A stretch of DNA of 64,000 nt, from assembly GCF_900078315.1 (NCBI RefSeq), contig NZ_FKBS01000007.1:230747-294746 (forward strand), read 5' to 3'. The position numbers and the translations under genes were made by a program. Positions 8,201 to 17,308 of this stretch are shown here, one piece after another. How positions within the stretch are numbered: the stretch's first letter is position 1; each line of letters begins with the position of its first letter. Below the pieces are notes generated by a model. That model searched no databases. It was not told the origin of the DNA and worked only from the letters and a program-made list of their open reading frames with translations. Origin of the DNA: Bordetella ansorpii. Its GTDB lineage: Bacteria; Pseudomonadota; Gammaproteobacteria; Burkholderiales; Burkholderiaceae_B.

Positions 8201-11200
8201 CGGTGCTGATCGCCGAGGACGGCGCGGCGCTGCAGGCCGGACAGGTGCTGCTGCGGCCCGGCGTCTTTCGCAGCGGCTTTGCGCACTATGAGATCGCGGG
8301 CGGGGCCGTGCCTACGTCCATCGCCGTCGCAGCCGGCACGGTCGTCGACGTGGAAATGCCGGTATACCGGCTGGCCGACGCCGGCCAGGCCGCGCCGGCT
8401 GGGGCGGGCGGCTTCGAGGCATGGACGCCGCCGCTCTACCAGGTGGATCCGGCAGGCGCGGCCTTCGTCCAGCGCAAGGGGGCCAGCCTGTCTTTCGTCA
8501 ACGCCGCGGAGGTGTCGATCGGCACGGGATCGCGCATCGAGGTCGATCCCGGCCAGTCCATCGCGATCTCGGCGAGCGGGCAGGTCACCATCGATGGCCG
8601 GCTCGACGCGTGGGGCGGCACGATCGCCATCAACAGCGGGCTGGGCTTCGGCCAGCCGGGCGATCCCATGCCGGGGCGCTCGATATGGATAGGCGGCAAT
8701 GCCGTGCTCGACGTGGCCGGGCGCGCGGTGAGCGGCCGGGACGAGCCCGGCGGCCGGCCGTTCGCGCACGTCCAGGACGGCGGCACGATCCGCATCGGCA
8801 CCGGCGCGCTCACGCTGGACGACGCCACGCTGCCGGCGTCGGTCACGCCGCTGCTGGTGATCGTGCGGCCGGGCGCCGTGCTGGACGCGTCCGCGGCCAG
8901 CGCCGCGGTGGACCTGGACGCCGGCACCGCCAATCCGTCGGCGCGTTCCGGCGTGCGGACCCTGGCCGGCAATGGCGGCACGATCACGCTCGCTTCGTCC
9001 ACGGGGCTCGCGCTGGACGGCGAGATGCGCGCGGCCGGCGGCGGCGCGGGAGCGGCGGACGGCGCCCTCAACCTGATTCTCGAAACGCGCTTCTACGGCG
9101 ACGACGTTCCCGATGCGGTCAAGGCGCCGCGCATCCTCAGCATCTCGCAGGGGCGCCGGCCGTCCTCCCTGCCCGCCGGATTGGCGCCGGGCGAAGACCA
9201 CGCGGCGCTGGGCTATGCGCAGGGATGGATCAGCGCCGAGCAGGTGCGCGCGGGCGGCTTCGGCAACCTGTCGCTGTGGAGCGCCGACGTCATCCGCTTC
9301 GAGGGCGACGTATCGCTGCAGCTCAACCAGAGCCTGGCCCTGCGGCGCGGCGTCATCGCCGTGGCCGACGCGACGCCCGGCGCCCATGTCTCCCTCTCCG
9401 CGCCGGTTGTGCGCCTGGACGGCTCGGTGGCGCGCGGGACCAGCGGCCTGGAGGGTCTGCATCCCGGCCTGCGCAACGTGAAGGCAGGCGCCTGGCAGCC
9501 CGCCGCGACGGCCAATGCCGCCACCCTGGCGGTCGAGGCGGACCTGATCGACATCGGCAACTGGGTTGCGTTCGGCGTGACCGACAGCTACGACATTGCC
9601 TTCCTGACCGAATGGTCCTTCGAGACCATCACCCGCCCGTTCGAGGCGCCCGGCTTCGCGGACATCCGGCTTTCGAGCCGCGGCGACATCCGCCTGCGCG
9701 GCGGGTCGATCGGCACAGCGGGCAACATGACGCTGACCGCGTCGCGGATCTACCCCGCGACCGGCGCGAGCACGACGATATTCGCCGGCGCCGTGGGGGC
9801 TGGCAGCGGCAGTATCCAACCGCGTCCGGACAGCGTCCTGGCCATCCGCGGCAACGGCCGGGACGCGGGGGCGCCGGCGTCCATCTTCGGCTCGATCGGC
9901 CTGCTTGCCGGCGTCATCGACCAGGGCGGCGCGCTGTACGCGCCGCTGGGCACGATCCGGCTGGGCGCCAATGCGGGCGGCGCCGGTTTCCAGGAGTACC
10001 GCAACGGCGGGCAGGTGGTACTGCGCGACGGCAGCACCACCTCCGTCAGCGCCGCGGGGCTGGTCATTCCCTACGGCGGCACGGTGGACGGCCTCAAGTA
10101 CCACTACAACGGCCAGGAGCTGGCCCTGCCCGACCTGATGGCGCTGGGCGCGATGGGCAAGGTCGAGATCGCCTCCGACCGGTTCGAGGCCGAGCCCGGC
10201 GCCGTGCTCGATCTCTCGGGCGGCGGCGAACTGGCCGGCGCCGGTTTCGTCGCGGGCCGCGGCGGCTCGGTCGACATCCTGGGGGCGCCGCTGGCGGCCG
10301 CCAATCCCAGCTTCGGCTTCAGCGCGGCCGGCAACCGGATCTATGCCATCGTGCCGGGCCATGCCGCGGACTACGCGCCGCTCATGCAGGAAAAGGGGGC
10401 GGGCGACCCGGCCGTCGGCCAGCAGATCTCCGTGCCCGCGGGCATTCCTGGGCTGGCCGCCGGCACGTACACCTTGCTGCCGTCGAATTTCGCCCTGCTG
10501 CCGGGCGCCTTCCGCGTCGAGATCGGCGCGGGCCTGCGGCGCGATCCGGGCGTGATCGCGATGCGCAATGGCTCCTATGCGGCGGGCGGCTATCTCGGCA
10601 TCGCCAATACCGCGATCGGCGCCGTCCTGCCCAACCAGATCGTGGTGACGCCCGCGCAGGCCGTGCGCACTCATTCGCAATACAACGAGACCAGCTACAG
10701 CCGTTTCGCGCTGGAGCAGGCCGCGCGGTTCGGCACCACGCGGGCCCGGCTGCCCTCGGATGGCAAGCAACTGGTGCTGACGTTCGAGGAGGCCGGCGAA
10801 GTGCTCGACTTCAGGGGCATCGCGCGATTCGGGCCGGGCGAGGGCGGCTATGCCGGCTCTCTGCTGGTCCAGGCCTATGAGGACGTGGAAATCAAGGCCG
10901 CCGGCAGCGCGGCCACGGCGGACATGGTGTCGCTGGACGCGGAAGACCTGTCGCGCTTCGCCACCGGCACGCTGTTCGTCGGCGGCGCGTATGACTACGG
11001 CTCGGGCGGCAACGTCTACCTGCGGTCCGGGCTGTTCACGGACGCGGACGTCGCCGTGCGCAAGGGCGCCGTGCTCGAAGCCGGGCAGATTCTGCTGGCG
11101 AGCAACAACATTCTCGTCGAGGACGGCGCGGTCCTGGACACCACGCGCAGCACGTTTGCCGTCCCCGACTCCACGCTGGGCTACATCTTCGCCAACGGCA

Positions 11201-14200
11201 ATGGGCCGGACGACACGCAATTCGGCACGGTGCTCGTGGTGGCCAACGGGTGGCTCAACCTGCTGCCGGCGGTGGTGCCCAGGAACAGCGTCTCCAGCCG
11301 GCTGGTGGTCGCCGACGGCGCGGTCCTGCGCACGCGCGGCACCATCGGGTTCGTCGCCGCCGACCAGCTCTCGCTCGGGCAGGCGCAGTTGAATGCGCGC
11401 TACCTGGCGTTGAGCCTGCCCGCCGTGAACGTGGGAACCGAAAGCTCCCTGGCCGCCGCGCAGGCGGCGGGCGTGCTCGGCACGGGCTGGAACCTGACGC
11501 AGACGACGCTGGACCGCCTGCTCAACCCCGCCACGACGAATCTCGCGGCCCTGGAGCGCCTGTCGTTCTCGGCGCGCGACGGGATCCGCTTCTACGGCGA
11601 TGTCTCGCTCGACGCACGCAACCGCGCGGGCGGCTCGTACGAGACTATGGTCGTGCTCAACACGCCGGCCATCTACGGCTGGGGCGGCGCGGACGCCTCG
11701 GCGGTGCTGGCTGCCGATACGCTCGTCTGGAACGGCATCGCCACGGGCACCGGCACGGTGGCCGACCCCTACGCGAGCCTGCAGCCGCCCGCCGTGCAGC
11801 CCGGCGGCGCCGGCACCGGCTCGGGCCGCCTCGCCTTCCAGGCGCGCGAGATCCACTTTGGCTACGATCCCCTGGCGCGCAGCCAGAACAGCGCGGATGT
11901 CGAGCGGTTGTCGCTGGGCTTCTCGGGCGTGGAACTCGTCGCCACCGAGAAGGTGACCGCCAACAATCGCGGCCGCGTTTCCTTCTATCGAAGCGGCACC
12001 GATGCGGCGTCCTATGCGGGCGGCGATCTCACCATCGCCACGCCGCTGCTGACCGCCGACAGCGGCGCGATGATCGACATCCGCGCGGGCGGCGCGATCG
12101 CGGTGAACGCGGCCGGCACGGCCGCGGATCCGTCGACGCAGGCCGACCTGGGCGGCGAAATCCGCCTGCAGGGCGGATCGGTCCTGCTCGACACCACGGT
12201 CGCCTTGCCGAGCGGGCGCCTGGTCATGGCGGCGCAGGGCGATATCGCGCTTGGCGATCGCGCGCGCGTCGACCTGGCTGGCCGCGCCGTCTCGTTCTTC
12301 GATGTGACGAAACACAGCTGGGGCGGCAGCCTGGAGCTGGAAAGCCACGGGGGGCGCATCGCGCAGGCCGCGGGTTCGGTGATCGACGTGTCCGCCCGCG
12401 ACAACGACGCCGGCACGATCGAGGCCGTGGCGACGCAAGGCTCCGCGGTGTTCTCCGGCACCTTGCGCGGCAGCGCCGACGGCGGCGGCAACGCGGGCGG
12501 CTTCGCGCTTTCCGCGGACGCCATCGCCGATTTCGCCGGCCTGAACACGCTTCTGAACGACGGCGGATTCTTCGGCGAGCGCCGCTTCACCGCCCGGCGC
12601 GGCGATCTGGTCGTCGGCGACGGGGTGAGGGCGCGGTCCGTCACGATCTCGGCCGATGGCGGCAGCCTGATCGTGAACGGCAGGATCGACGCCAGCGGCG
12701 AGAAGGCGGGCAGCATCCGGCTGTCGGCGCGCGACGATCTCACGTTGGCCGCTGGCGCGGCGCTCGACGCGCACGGCGCGGTCCTGCAGGTCGACAGCCA
12801 TGGCGCGGCAATCGACGCCTCCAATCGCGGCTCGGTTGAACTGACGGCGAGCCGGGGCGTCGTGGCGTTCGCACAGGGGGCAACGATCGACATGCGCTCG
12901 GCCGACGGCATCGCGCGCGGCAGGCTGGAGATCAATGCGCCGCGCGTGGGCAGCGACGGCATCGGCATCGACGCGGCGGCCCGCGTCGACATCCTGGGCG
13001 CGGCCAGCATCGCGGTCAATGGATTCCGCGGCTATACGCCGGCCGGCGGCATCATCAACCAGGCGTACCTGGACGGCATTCATGGCGACAGCGCCGCCTT
13101 CATCGCCGCAGCAGGCGCGAATGGCGCGCTGCAGGCCCGGCTTGCCGGGCTGAGGGCCCACGGCCCGGCCTTCCACCTGCGGCCCGGCGTCGAGATCGCC
13201 AGCGCCGGCGATCTGGCGACGCAGGGCGACCTGGATCTGTCCGGCTATCGCTACGGCCCCGGCGCCGATCCCGGCGTGCGCGGTTCGGGCGAGCCCGGCG
13301 TGCTGGTCGTGCGCGCGGGCGGCGACATCAAGATCAACGGCAGCGTCAACGACGGCTTCGCGCCGCCGCCGGCGACCCCGGACGACTACAACTGGGACGA
13401 TGGCCGCGCGGGCCGGATGTGGGCGGTCGCGCCGATGCTGGCGCCGGGCTCCCGGTCCTGGTCCATGCGCTGGGTCTCCGGGGCCGACCTCGCGGCGAGC
13501 GACACCCGCGGGGTCAGGTCCCTCCAGGCGCTGGGCGAGCACGGCGACCTCGTGCTCGAAGACCGGCACATCGGCGGCGGCTGGATGCTGGAAGCGATGA
13601 GCGTGGTGCGCACCGGCACCGGCTATCTCGACATGATCGCCGGCCGCGACTACCGGCATGCCTCGCTCTTCGGCGTCTATACCGCAGGCGCCGCGCTGCC
13701 CGAGACCCAGGCCTACAGCGGCCTGTGGCTGACCGGCGGCGGCGGCGACGTGCGGGTCGAGGCGGGCCGCGACATGGCCGGCTACGTCTACACGAGCGAC
13801 CTGAACACGGACCAGCGGCGCATCAACGAATGGCTGCGCTGGCAGGACGGCGCGTGGGGCATCAATTTCGGCGCCTACATCGCGGACACCTGGGGCATGG
13901 AGGAGCTTGCGGGGTTCTCCGGCATCGGCGCGCTGGGCGGCGGCAACGTGACGGTGACCGCGGGCGGCGACGCCGGCGTGACCCAGCCGCAGATCCTGGA
14001 GATCAATCCGGACATCGGGCTGTTCGAGGCCAGGACCGGCGGCCTGACCGTCGCCGTCGGCGGCAGCGGCTATGTCGACGCCGGCGGCGTGCTGCGGCAG
14101 ACGGGCGGCGGGGACATCGTGATGCGGATCGGCGGCCGCCTGAACAAGGCGCCGCTGGCCAATCCGAACAATCCGGGAGGCAGCACGCTGATCAACGTCC

Positions 14201-16731
14201 GCGGCGACGTGTCGGTGACGGCCTCGACCATCGGCCTGGTGAGCAACCTGGGCTACGGCTCGCCGCTGGGCTACCCGGATCCCCGGCCCATCGATCCCAC
14301 GCGCCCGTACGACTACCGGCCCGACAGCGGCCTGACGCTGGCGCTTGGAGACAGCCGCGCCACGATCAACACGCGCGGCGACCTCGTCATCCTGCATGCC
14401 TCCGATCCCGGCGCGACCGATCCGGCCAGCTTGGGCGCGATATACCTTCCTTCCATCAGCGCGCCGGGCTTCTCGCTGTGGACCGAACGCACCGCCATCG
14501 ACCTGTTCTCGGCGGGCGGCTCGGTCGCGCCCGTCTCCACCTACGCAATAAACAGCGGGGCCTTCAACGACGGCTACTACGGCTATGTCGGGAAGCGTCC
14601 CTACCCGCCGGCGCTGGGCGTCGTGGCCGCGGGCGGCAATGTGCTGGTGTTCGGCCGGGCCGAACTGATGCCCACGCCGGGCAGCAGGCTCGACCTGCTG
14701 GCGCGCGACTCGATCTACTTCGGCTACAACCCGAGCGGAGAGGGCAACTACCTCACGATCTGGGATGAAGACATCGCCAACACGGCGTCCCGGCCCATGC
14801 GCTTCTATGCCGTGGGCGGAGACCTCACCAACGTCCGCACGGGATATATCCGGCAGCCCACGGGCGAATTTCTGGAAACCGCCTATATCGGCGGCGGCCC
14901 GGTATGGATGCGGGCCGGCCGCGACATCATCGCCGCCGGCGGCGTGGACGACCGAAGCTCCGACTGGCTCGACGAGGGCGGCATCGGCGGCCTGATCGTC
15001 CACAGCGGCGACAACGACATATCCATTGTCCAGGCGGGCCGCGACATCATCTATGCCAATCTGAAGATCGGCGGTCCCGGCACGCTGGAGGTGACGGCGA
15101 GCGGCGACATCTATCAGGCCGACCGGGGGTCTATCGTCGCCCTCGGTCCGGTCGCCGAGGGCGACACCCGCCCCGGCGCGTCGATCGCCATCCAGGCCGG
15201 CGCGGGCGCGGCCGGCGCCGACTGGGCCGCGCTGGCGGCGCTGTACCTCGATCCGGCCAATCAGGCCGACCTGACGCCGGGCCATCCGCTGGCCGACCAG
15301 CCCGGCAAGGTGGCGCGAGTGTACGGCGGCGAACTGACGCTGGCCGGCTGGCTGCGCCAGGAGTTCGGCTATGGGGGCGACGAGGCCGGCGCGCCGGCGT
15401 GGCTGGCCGCCAGGCAGGCCGAGCTGAATGCGCGGCGCGCGGCCGACGGCAAGTCGCTGCGCGACCTGAACCGCGAGTACGCGGACGCGAGCCAGGCGTA
15501 CCTTGTGAACTGGCTGCGCGCGCGCTTCGCGCAGCAGTACGACGGCATGGACGATGCGCGCGCATTCTTCGCGGCGCTGCCGGCCGAGCAGCAGCGGGCC
15601 TATTTGCGCAATGTTTACTACGCCGAACTGAAGGCCGGCGGGCGCGAATACAACGATCCGGCCAGTTCGCGCTACGGCAGCTACCTGCGCGGCAGGCAGA
15701 TGATCGCCACGCTGTTCCCGGTCTACGAGACGGGCGGCGACCTGGCCGCGCAGGTCCAGTCCGGGCTGGACCCGCAAGGCAGCGACGCGGCCGGCCAGCC
15801 CTATGCGCAGAAGTACGCGGCGATCGCGCGCGGCGGCGACTTCACCATGTTCAGCTCCGCCACCGGCACGCCGGGCACCCCGTCCTACAAGACGATCGAC
15901 AGTTCCCTGCGCACCCAGTTCGGCGGCGACGTCAGCGTGCTCGCGCCGGCCGGCCAGATCGTGGCGGGCGTGCAGGGGGTGGTGCCGGGCAGCATGTCGG
16001 GCATCGTCACGCAGGGCGAGGGCGACGTTTCGCTGTACTCGCGCGGCTCCATCCTGCTGGGCCTGTCGCGCATCATGACTACCTTCGGCGGCGGCATCCT
16101 GGCGTGGTCGGCCGAGGGCGACATCAACGCCGGCCGGGGCGCCAAGACCACGGTGATATACACGCCGCCCCGGCGGGTCTACGACCAGTGGGGCAACGCG
16201 GCGCTGTCGCCCCAGGCGCCGTCCTCCGGCGCGGGCATCGCCACGCTGGCGCCCATTCCGGAGGTGCCGCCGGGCGACGTGGACCTGATCGCGCCGTTAG
16301 GCACCATCGACGCCGGCGAGGCGGGCATCCGCGTGTCGGGCAACGTCAACGTGGCGGCGCTGCAGGTGCTCAATGCGGCCAACATCCAGGTGCAGGGCGA
16401 ATCGAAGGGCGTCCCGGTGGCGGCGGTGGTGAACACGGGGGCGCTCACCAGCGCCAGCGCGGCGGCCACCAGCGCGGCGACGGCGGCCCAGGACGCGGTG
16501 TCGCGCTCGCGTGCGGCGGTGCGGCAAGGCCTGCCGTCGATCATCAGCGTGCAGGTTCTCGGCTTCGGCAATGAACCCGCCGCGCCGCCGCCCGGCGGCC
16601 GCGATGGCGGCGCGGGCGGTTCCTCGTCCTATAACCCTCGCAACGCCGTGCGCGTGCTGGGCCTGGGGGAATTGCCGGAAGGCGCGCGCCGCCAGCTGAC
16701 CTCGCCAGAACGCGCCAATCTGGGCCTGTAA
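5209..16731 (+). CDS. Giant two-partner-secretion exoprotein (filamentous haemagglutinin family, TpsA)
   Basis: A 3840-residue TpsA protein. It has a long signal sequence (about 1-45, ending GTAQARA) and a TPS secretion domain at about 150-295, with the diagnostic NRNGIVFGG at about 231-239. A very long glycine- and valine-rich stretch of repeated beta-strands ('GG.V...AG..I.V...') follows, as expected for a right-handed beta-helix fibre. Near the C-terminus (about 3530-3730) a DUF3739-like region appears, then a short Ala/Ser-rich helix and a Pro/Gly linker. ATG 5209 was chosen because AGGAAAAGG precedes it; ATG 5182 is an alternative. Relatives such as PdtA and FHA act in adhesion. No TpsB pore gene is in the window, so export must use a distant partner. 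Confidence 0.88.
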   Translation: MNFPSPRFRRHASVSGGKLTPLAQALAALLMAGGLSLPGTAQARAWFAAEGAGKNAASGAAARAPAGRAGLGASGSAAQQAAARQKLTRSIENLNRTAGAIAAAQAAQAAARQAAQAASPVPDGLAEGGLKLAAGAADDALAPSSVRDPALWQNARLPVQSRANGHTTVHVEQTADRAILNWETFNVGRDTTVQFQQDSNWAVLNRVVDPAARPSQILGRIKGDGTVLVVNRNGIVFGGASQVDARNLVAAAASITDTQFRGHGLYGADAGTPSFTDAAGRIEVQAGARISTSVPTSVTQGGGYVLLLGTEVSNAGTISTQKGQALLAAGDDFILRKGMGTEGNTHATTRGSEIAVLRDPDGLDAGGNAVPNPSGTVVNTGLILAREGDVTLAGHDVRQQGVAVATTTVNTRGTIHLLNSQGDAAGRVALGAGATTAVVIEDDGQTALDSQRSALLGESVAQDKLRVLSTPGAFDNYSRLGDRRDQSRIEIVSGGDVAFEGGSLTLATGGQVVADAKGRSVLADRAQVDVSGAVGVRVAMESNSIQVNVQGNELRDAPVNRDTGRLVNNDVWVDRRRLVLLPAGTGGYASDRWYTAGGLLEVGGYLGNQGHTAGEWAAQGGSVTLAGGQVVTQPGSMVNLAGGTLDVQTGYVRQSWLRGAAGALYSLDSASADIAYRGFYKGYEAASPRWGVTAYYRSPLIGPSQWREPGYTVGRDAGTLIVSAPAALLDGDIDAAVYNGPRQFQARPADLQDGYLLGQTQVAQAAGLVVGHASGAGFEPPYDSRIVVGGEQGEPQAGTLWLDAARLSRMGLGRLDLASAAGIAVTQDLTLAEGGRLQLVAPDVDIAATVTAHGGTVEATNVFDQDQRWGTPDTLLDADGGARIRLREGAVLDLRGLRADAAQDAASANRRGWIDGGEARLAATGDVALAAGSRIDVSSGAAILDDGKVQGGKGGDVTIAANVYAAGAGAPAGRLTLDGTLLGHGVAGGGRLSVGGAPVLIAEDGAALQAGQVLLRPGVFRSGFAHYEIAGGAVPTSIAVAAGTVVDVEMPVYRLADAGQAAPAGAGGFEAWTPPLYQVDPAGAAFVQRKGASLSFVNAAEVSIGTGSRIEVDPGQSIAISASGQVTIDGRLDAWGGTIAINSGLGFGQPGDPMPGRSIWIGGNAVLDVAGRAVSGRDEPGGRPFAHVQDGGTIRIGTGALTLDDATLPASVTPLLVIVRPGAVLDASAASAAVDLDAGTANPSARSGVRTLAGNGGTITLASSTGLALDGEMRAAGGGAGAADGALNLILETRFYGDDVPDAVKAPRILSISQGRRPSSLPAGLAPGEDHAALGYAQGWISAEQVRAGGFGNLSLWSADVIRFEGDVSLQLNQSLALRRGVIAVADATPGAHVSLSAPVVRLDGSVARGTSGLEGLHPGLRNVKAGAWQPAATANAATLAVEADLIDIGNWVAFGVTDSYDIAFLTEWSFETITRPFEAPGFADIRLSSRGDIRLRGGSIGTAGNMTLTASRIYPATGASTTIFAGAVGAGSGSIQPRPDSVLAIRGNGRDAGAPASIFGSIGLLAGVIDQGGALYAPLGTIRLGANAGGAGFQEYRNGGQVVLRDGSTTSVSAAGLVIPYGGTVDGLKYHYNGQELALPDLMALGAMGKVEIASDRFEAEPGAVLDLSGGGELAGAGFVAGRGGSVDILGAPLAAANPSFGFSAAGNRIYAIVPGHAADYAPLMQEKGAGDPAVGQQISVPAGIPGLAAGTYTLLPSNFALLPGAFRVEIGAGLRRDPGVIAMRNGSYAAGGYLGIANTAIGAVLPNQIVVTPAQAVRTHSQYNETSYSRFALEQAARFGTTRARLPSDGKQLVLTFEEAGEVLDFRGIARFGPGEGGYAGSLLVQAYEDVEIKAAGSAATADMVSLDAEDLSRFATGTLFVGGAYDYGSGGNVYLRSGLFTDADVAVRKGAVLEAGQILLASNNILVEDGAVLDTTRSTFAVPDSTLGYIFANGNGPDDTQFGTVLVVANGWLNLLPAVVPRNSVSSRLVVADGAVLRTRGTIGFVAADQLSLGQAQLNARYLALSLPAVNVGTESSLAAAQAAGVLGTGWNLTQTTLDRLLNPATTNLAALERLSFSARDGIRFYGDVSLDARNRAGGSYETMVVLNTPAIYGWGGADASAVLAADTLVWNGIATGTGTVADPYASLQPPAVQPGGAGTGSGRLAFQAREIHFGYDPLARSQNSADVERLSLGFSGVELVATEKVTANNRGRVSFYRSGTDAASYAGGDLTIATPLLTADSGAMIDIRAGGAIAVNAAGTAADPSTQADLGGEIRLQGGSVLLDTTVALPSGRLVMAAQGDIALGDRARVDLAGRAVSFFDVTKHSWGGSLELESHGGRIAQAAGSVIDVSARDNDAGTIEAVATQGSAVFSGTLRGSADGGGNAGGFALSADAIADFAGLNTLLNDGGFFGERRFTARRGDLVVGDGVRARSVTISADGGSLIVNGRIDASGEKAGSIRLSARDDLTLAAGAALDAHGAVLQVDSHGAAIDASNRGSVELTASRGVVAFAQGATIDMRSADGIARGRLEINAPRVGSDGIGIDAAARVDILGAASIAVNGFRGYTPAGGIINQAYLDGIHGDSAAFIAAAGANGALQARLAGLRAHGPAFHLRPGVEIASAGDLATQGDLDLSGYRYGPGADPGVRGSGEPGVLVVRAGGDIKINGSVNDGFAPPPATPDDYNWDDGRAGRMWAVAPMLAPGSRSWSMRWVSGADLAASDTRGVRSLQALGEHGDLVLEDRHIGGGWMLEAMSVVRTGTGYLDMIAGRDYRHASLFGVYTAGAALPETQAYSGLWLTGGGGDVRVEAGRDMAGYVYTSDLNTDQRRINEWLRWQDGAWGINFGAYIADTWGMEELAGFSGIGALGGGNVTVTAGGDAGVTQPQILEINPDIGLFEARTGGLTVAVGGSGYVDAGGVLRQTGGGDIVMRIGGRLNKAPLANPNNPGGSTLINVRGDVSVTASTIGLVSNLGYGSPLGYPDPRPIDPTRPYDYRPDSGLTLALGDSRATINTRGDLVILHASDPGATDPASLGAIYLPSISAPGFSLWTERTAIDLFSAGGSVAPVSTYAINSGAFNDGYYGYVGKRPYPPALGVVAAGGNVLVFGRAELMPTPGSRLDLLARDSIYFGYNPSGEGNYLTIWDEDIANTASRPMRFYAVGGDLTNVRTGYIRQPTGEFLETAYIGGGPVWMRAGRDIIAAGGVDDRSSDWLDEGGIGGLIVHSGDNDISIVQAGRDIIYANLKIGGPGTLEVTASGDIYQADRGSIVALGPVAEGDTRPGASIAIQAGAGAAGADWAALAALYLDPANQADLTPGHPLADQPGKVARVYGGELTLAGWLRQEFGYGGDEAGAPAWLAARQAELNARRAADGKSLRDLNREYADASQAYLVNWLRARFAQQYDGMDDARAFFAALPAEQQRAYLRNVYYAELKAGGREYNDPASSRYGSYLRGRQMIATLFPVYETGGDLAAQVQSGLDPQGSDAAGQPYAQKYAAIARGGDFTMFSSATGTPGTPSYKTIDSSLRTQFGGDVSVLAPAGQIVAGVQGVVPGSMSGIVTQGEGDVSLYSRGSILLGLSRIMTTFGGGILAWSAEGDINAGRGAKTTVIYTPPRRVYDQWGNAALSPQAPSSGAGIATLAPIPEVPPGDVDLIAPLGTIDAGEAGIRVSGNVNVAALQVLNAANIQVQGESKGVPVAAVVNTGALTSASAAATSAATAAQDAVSRSRAAVRQGLPSIISVQVLGFGNEPAAPPPGGRDGGAGGSSSYNPRNAVRVLGLGELPEGARRQLTSPERANLGL

Positions 16732-16734
16732 GCC

Positions 16735-17262
16735 ATGCCGCAACCCGCAGTGGGACCGGCTGGCGCCGAAACCGTGCGGCTGCGGGCGTGCCTGGTCGAG
16801 AACTATGCGCGCCTGCATCGCCGCCTGAGCATGCGCCTGGGCTGCGCCGACTTGGCGCGCGAGAGCCTGCACGATGCCTGGGTATGCCTGGGCGAGCGGC
16901 GCGCCGCGCCCGCGGCCGATTGTCCGCAAGCCTATGTGTACCGGGTGGCCTGCAATGCGGCCGTAGACCGGCTGCGCGCCGATCGCCCGTGGCGCACGAG
17001 GGACGAGGCCGATTTGCCGGCATTGCTGGAAGCGGTGCCCGATGGCGGGGCGGGTCCGGCCGTATTGGCCGAACTGCGTTCGGAACTGCGGGCCGTCGCG
17101 GGCGCGGCCGCACGCCTGTCGCGCCGTGACCAGGCGGTGCTGGCCGCCGTCAGCCTGGACGAACAGACCCGGCGGCAGGTGGCGTGCCGCTACGGGCTGT
17201 CGCTGCGCAAGGTCGACACCGCGCTGCGCCGCGCGCGCGATTGTTGCGCCGCGCCAGGGTAG
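16735..17262 (+). CDS. Second ECF sigma factor (FecI-like), downstream of exoprotein
   Basis: A 175-residue sigma-70-family protein of ECF size. Region 2 (about 20-90) includes ESLHDAWVCLGE and AYVYRVACNAAVDRLRADR. Region 4 (about 125-170) includes LSRRDQAVLAAVSLDEQTRRQVACRYGLS broken into the usual helix-turn-helix. It begins three bases after the exoprotein stop, so it is almost certainly co-transcribed with it. No second anti-sigma gene accompanies it. It could extend a positive feedback loop, act with the first sigma factor, or be a diverged, weakly active copy: region 2 deviates more from the FecI pattern than that of the gene at 3509. Confidence 0.72.
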   Translation: MPQPAVGPAGAETVRLRACLVENYARLHRRLSMRLGCADLARESLHDAWVCLGERRAAPAADCPQAYVYRVACNAAVDRLRADRPWRTRDEADLPALLEAVPDGGAGPAVLAELRSELRAVAGAAARLSRRDQAVLAAVSLDEQTRRQVACRYGLSLRKVDTALRRARDCCAAPG

Positions 17263-17283
17263 GGCGCGGGATCGAACCGCGCC
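17263..17283. terminator. Short hairpin between convergent sigma factor and amiC genes
   Basis: GGCGCGG (17263-17269) and CCGCGCC (17277-17283) form a perfect 7-bp stem around a seven-base loop, immediately after the sigma factor stop and 25 bases before the amiC stop on the other strand. No T tract follows on either strand, so termination is only plausible from position. Confidence 0.35.
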
Positions 17284-17308
17284 GCGCAAGGGGGATGGCG
17301 TCGCCGCG

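Noticed and set aside
5263-15777. A 3504-codon open frame on the minus strand opposite the exoprotein gene
   Set aside because: It is the high-GC antisense shadow of the TpsA reading frame; it lacks a signal peptide and any recognisable domain and mirrors third-position bias.
7000-16000. Tandem DNA repeats within the exoprotein gene
   Set aside because: The protein is built of degenerate beta-helix repeats, but I saw no exact DNA repeat unit of notable length.
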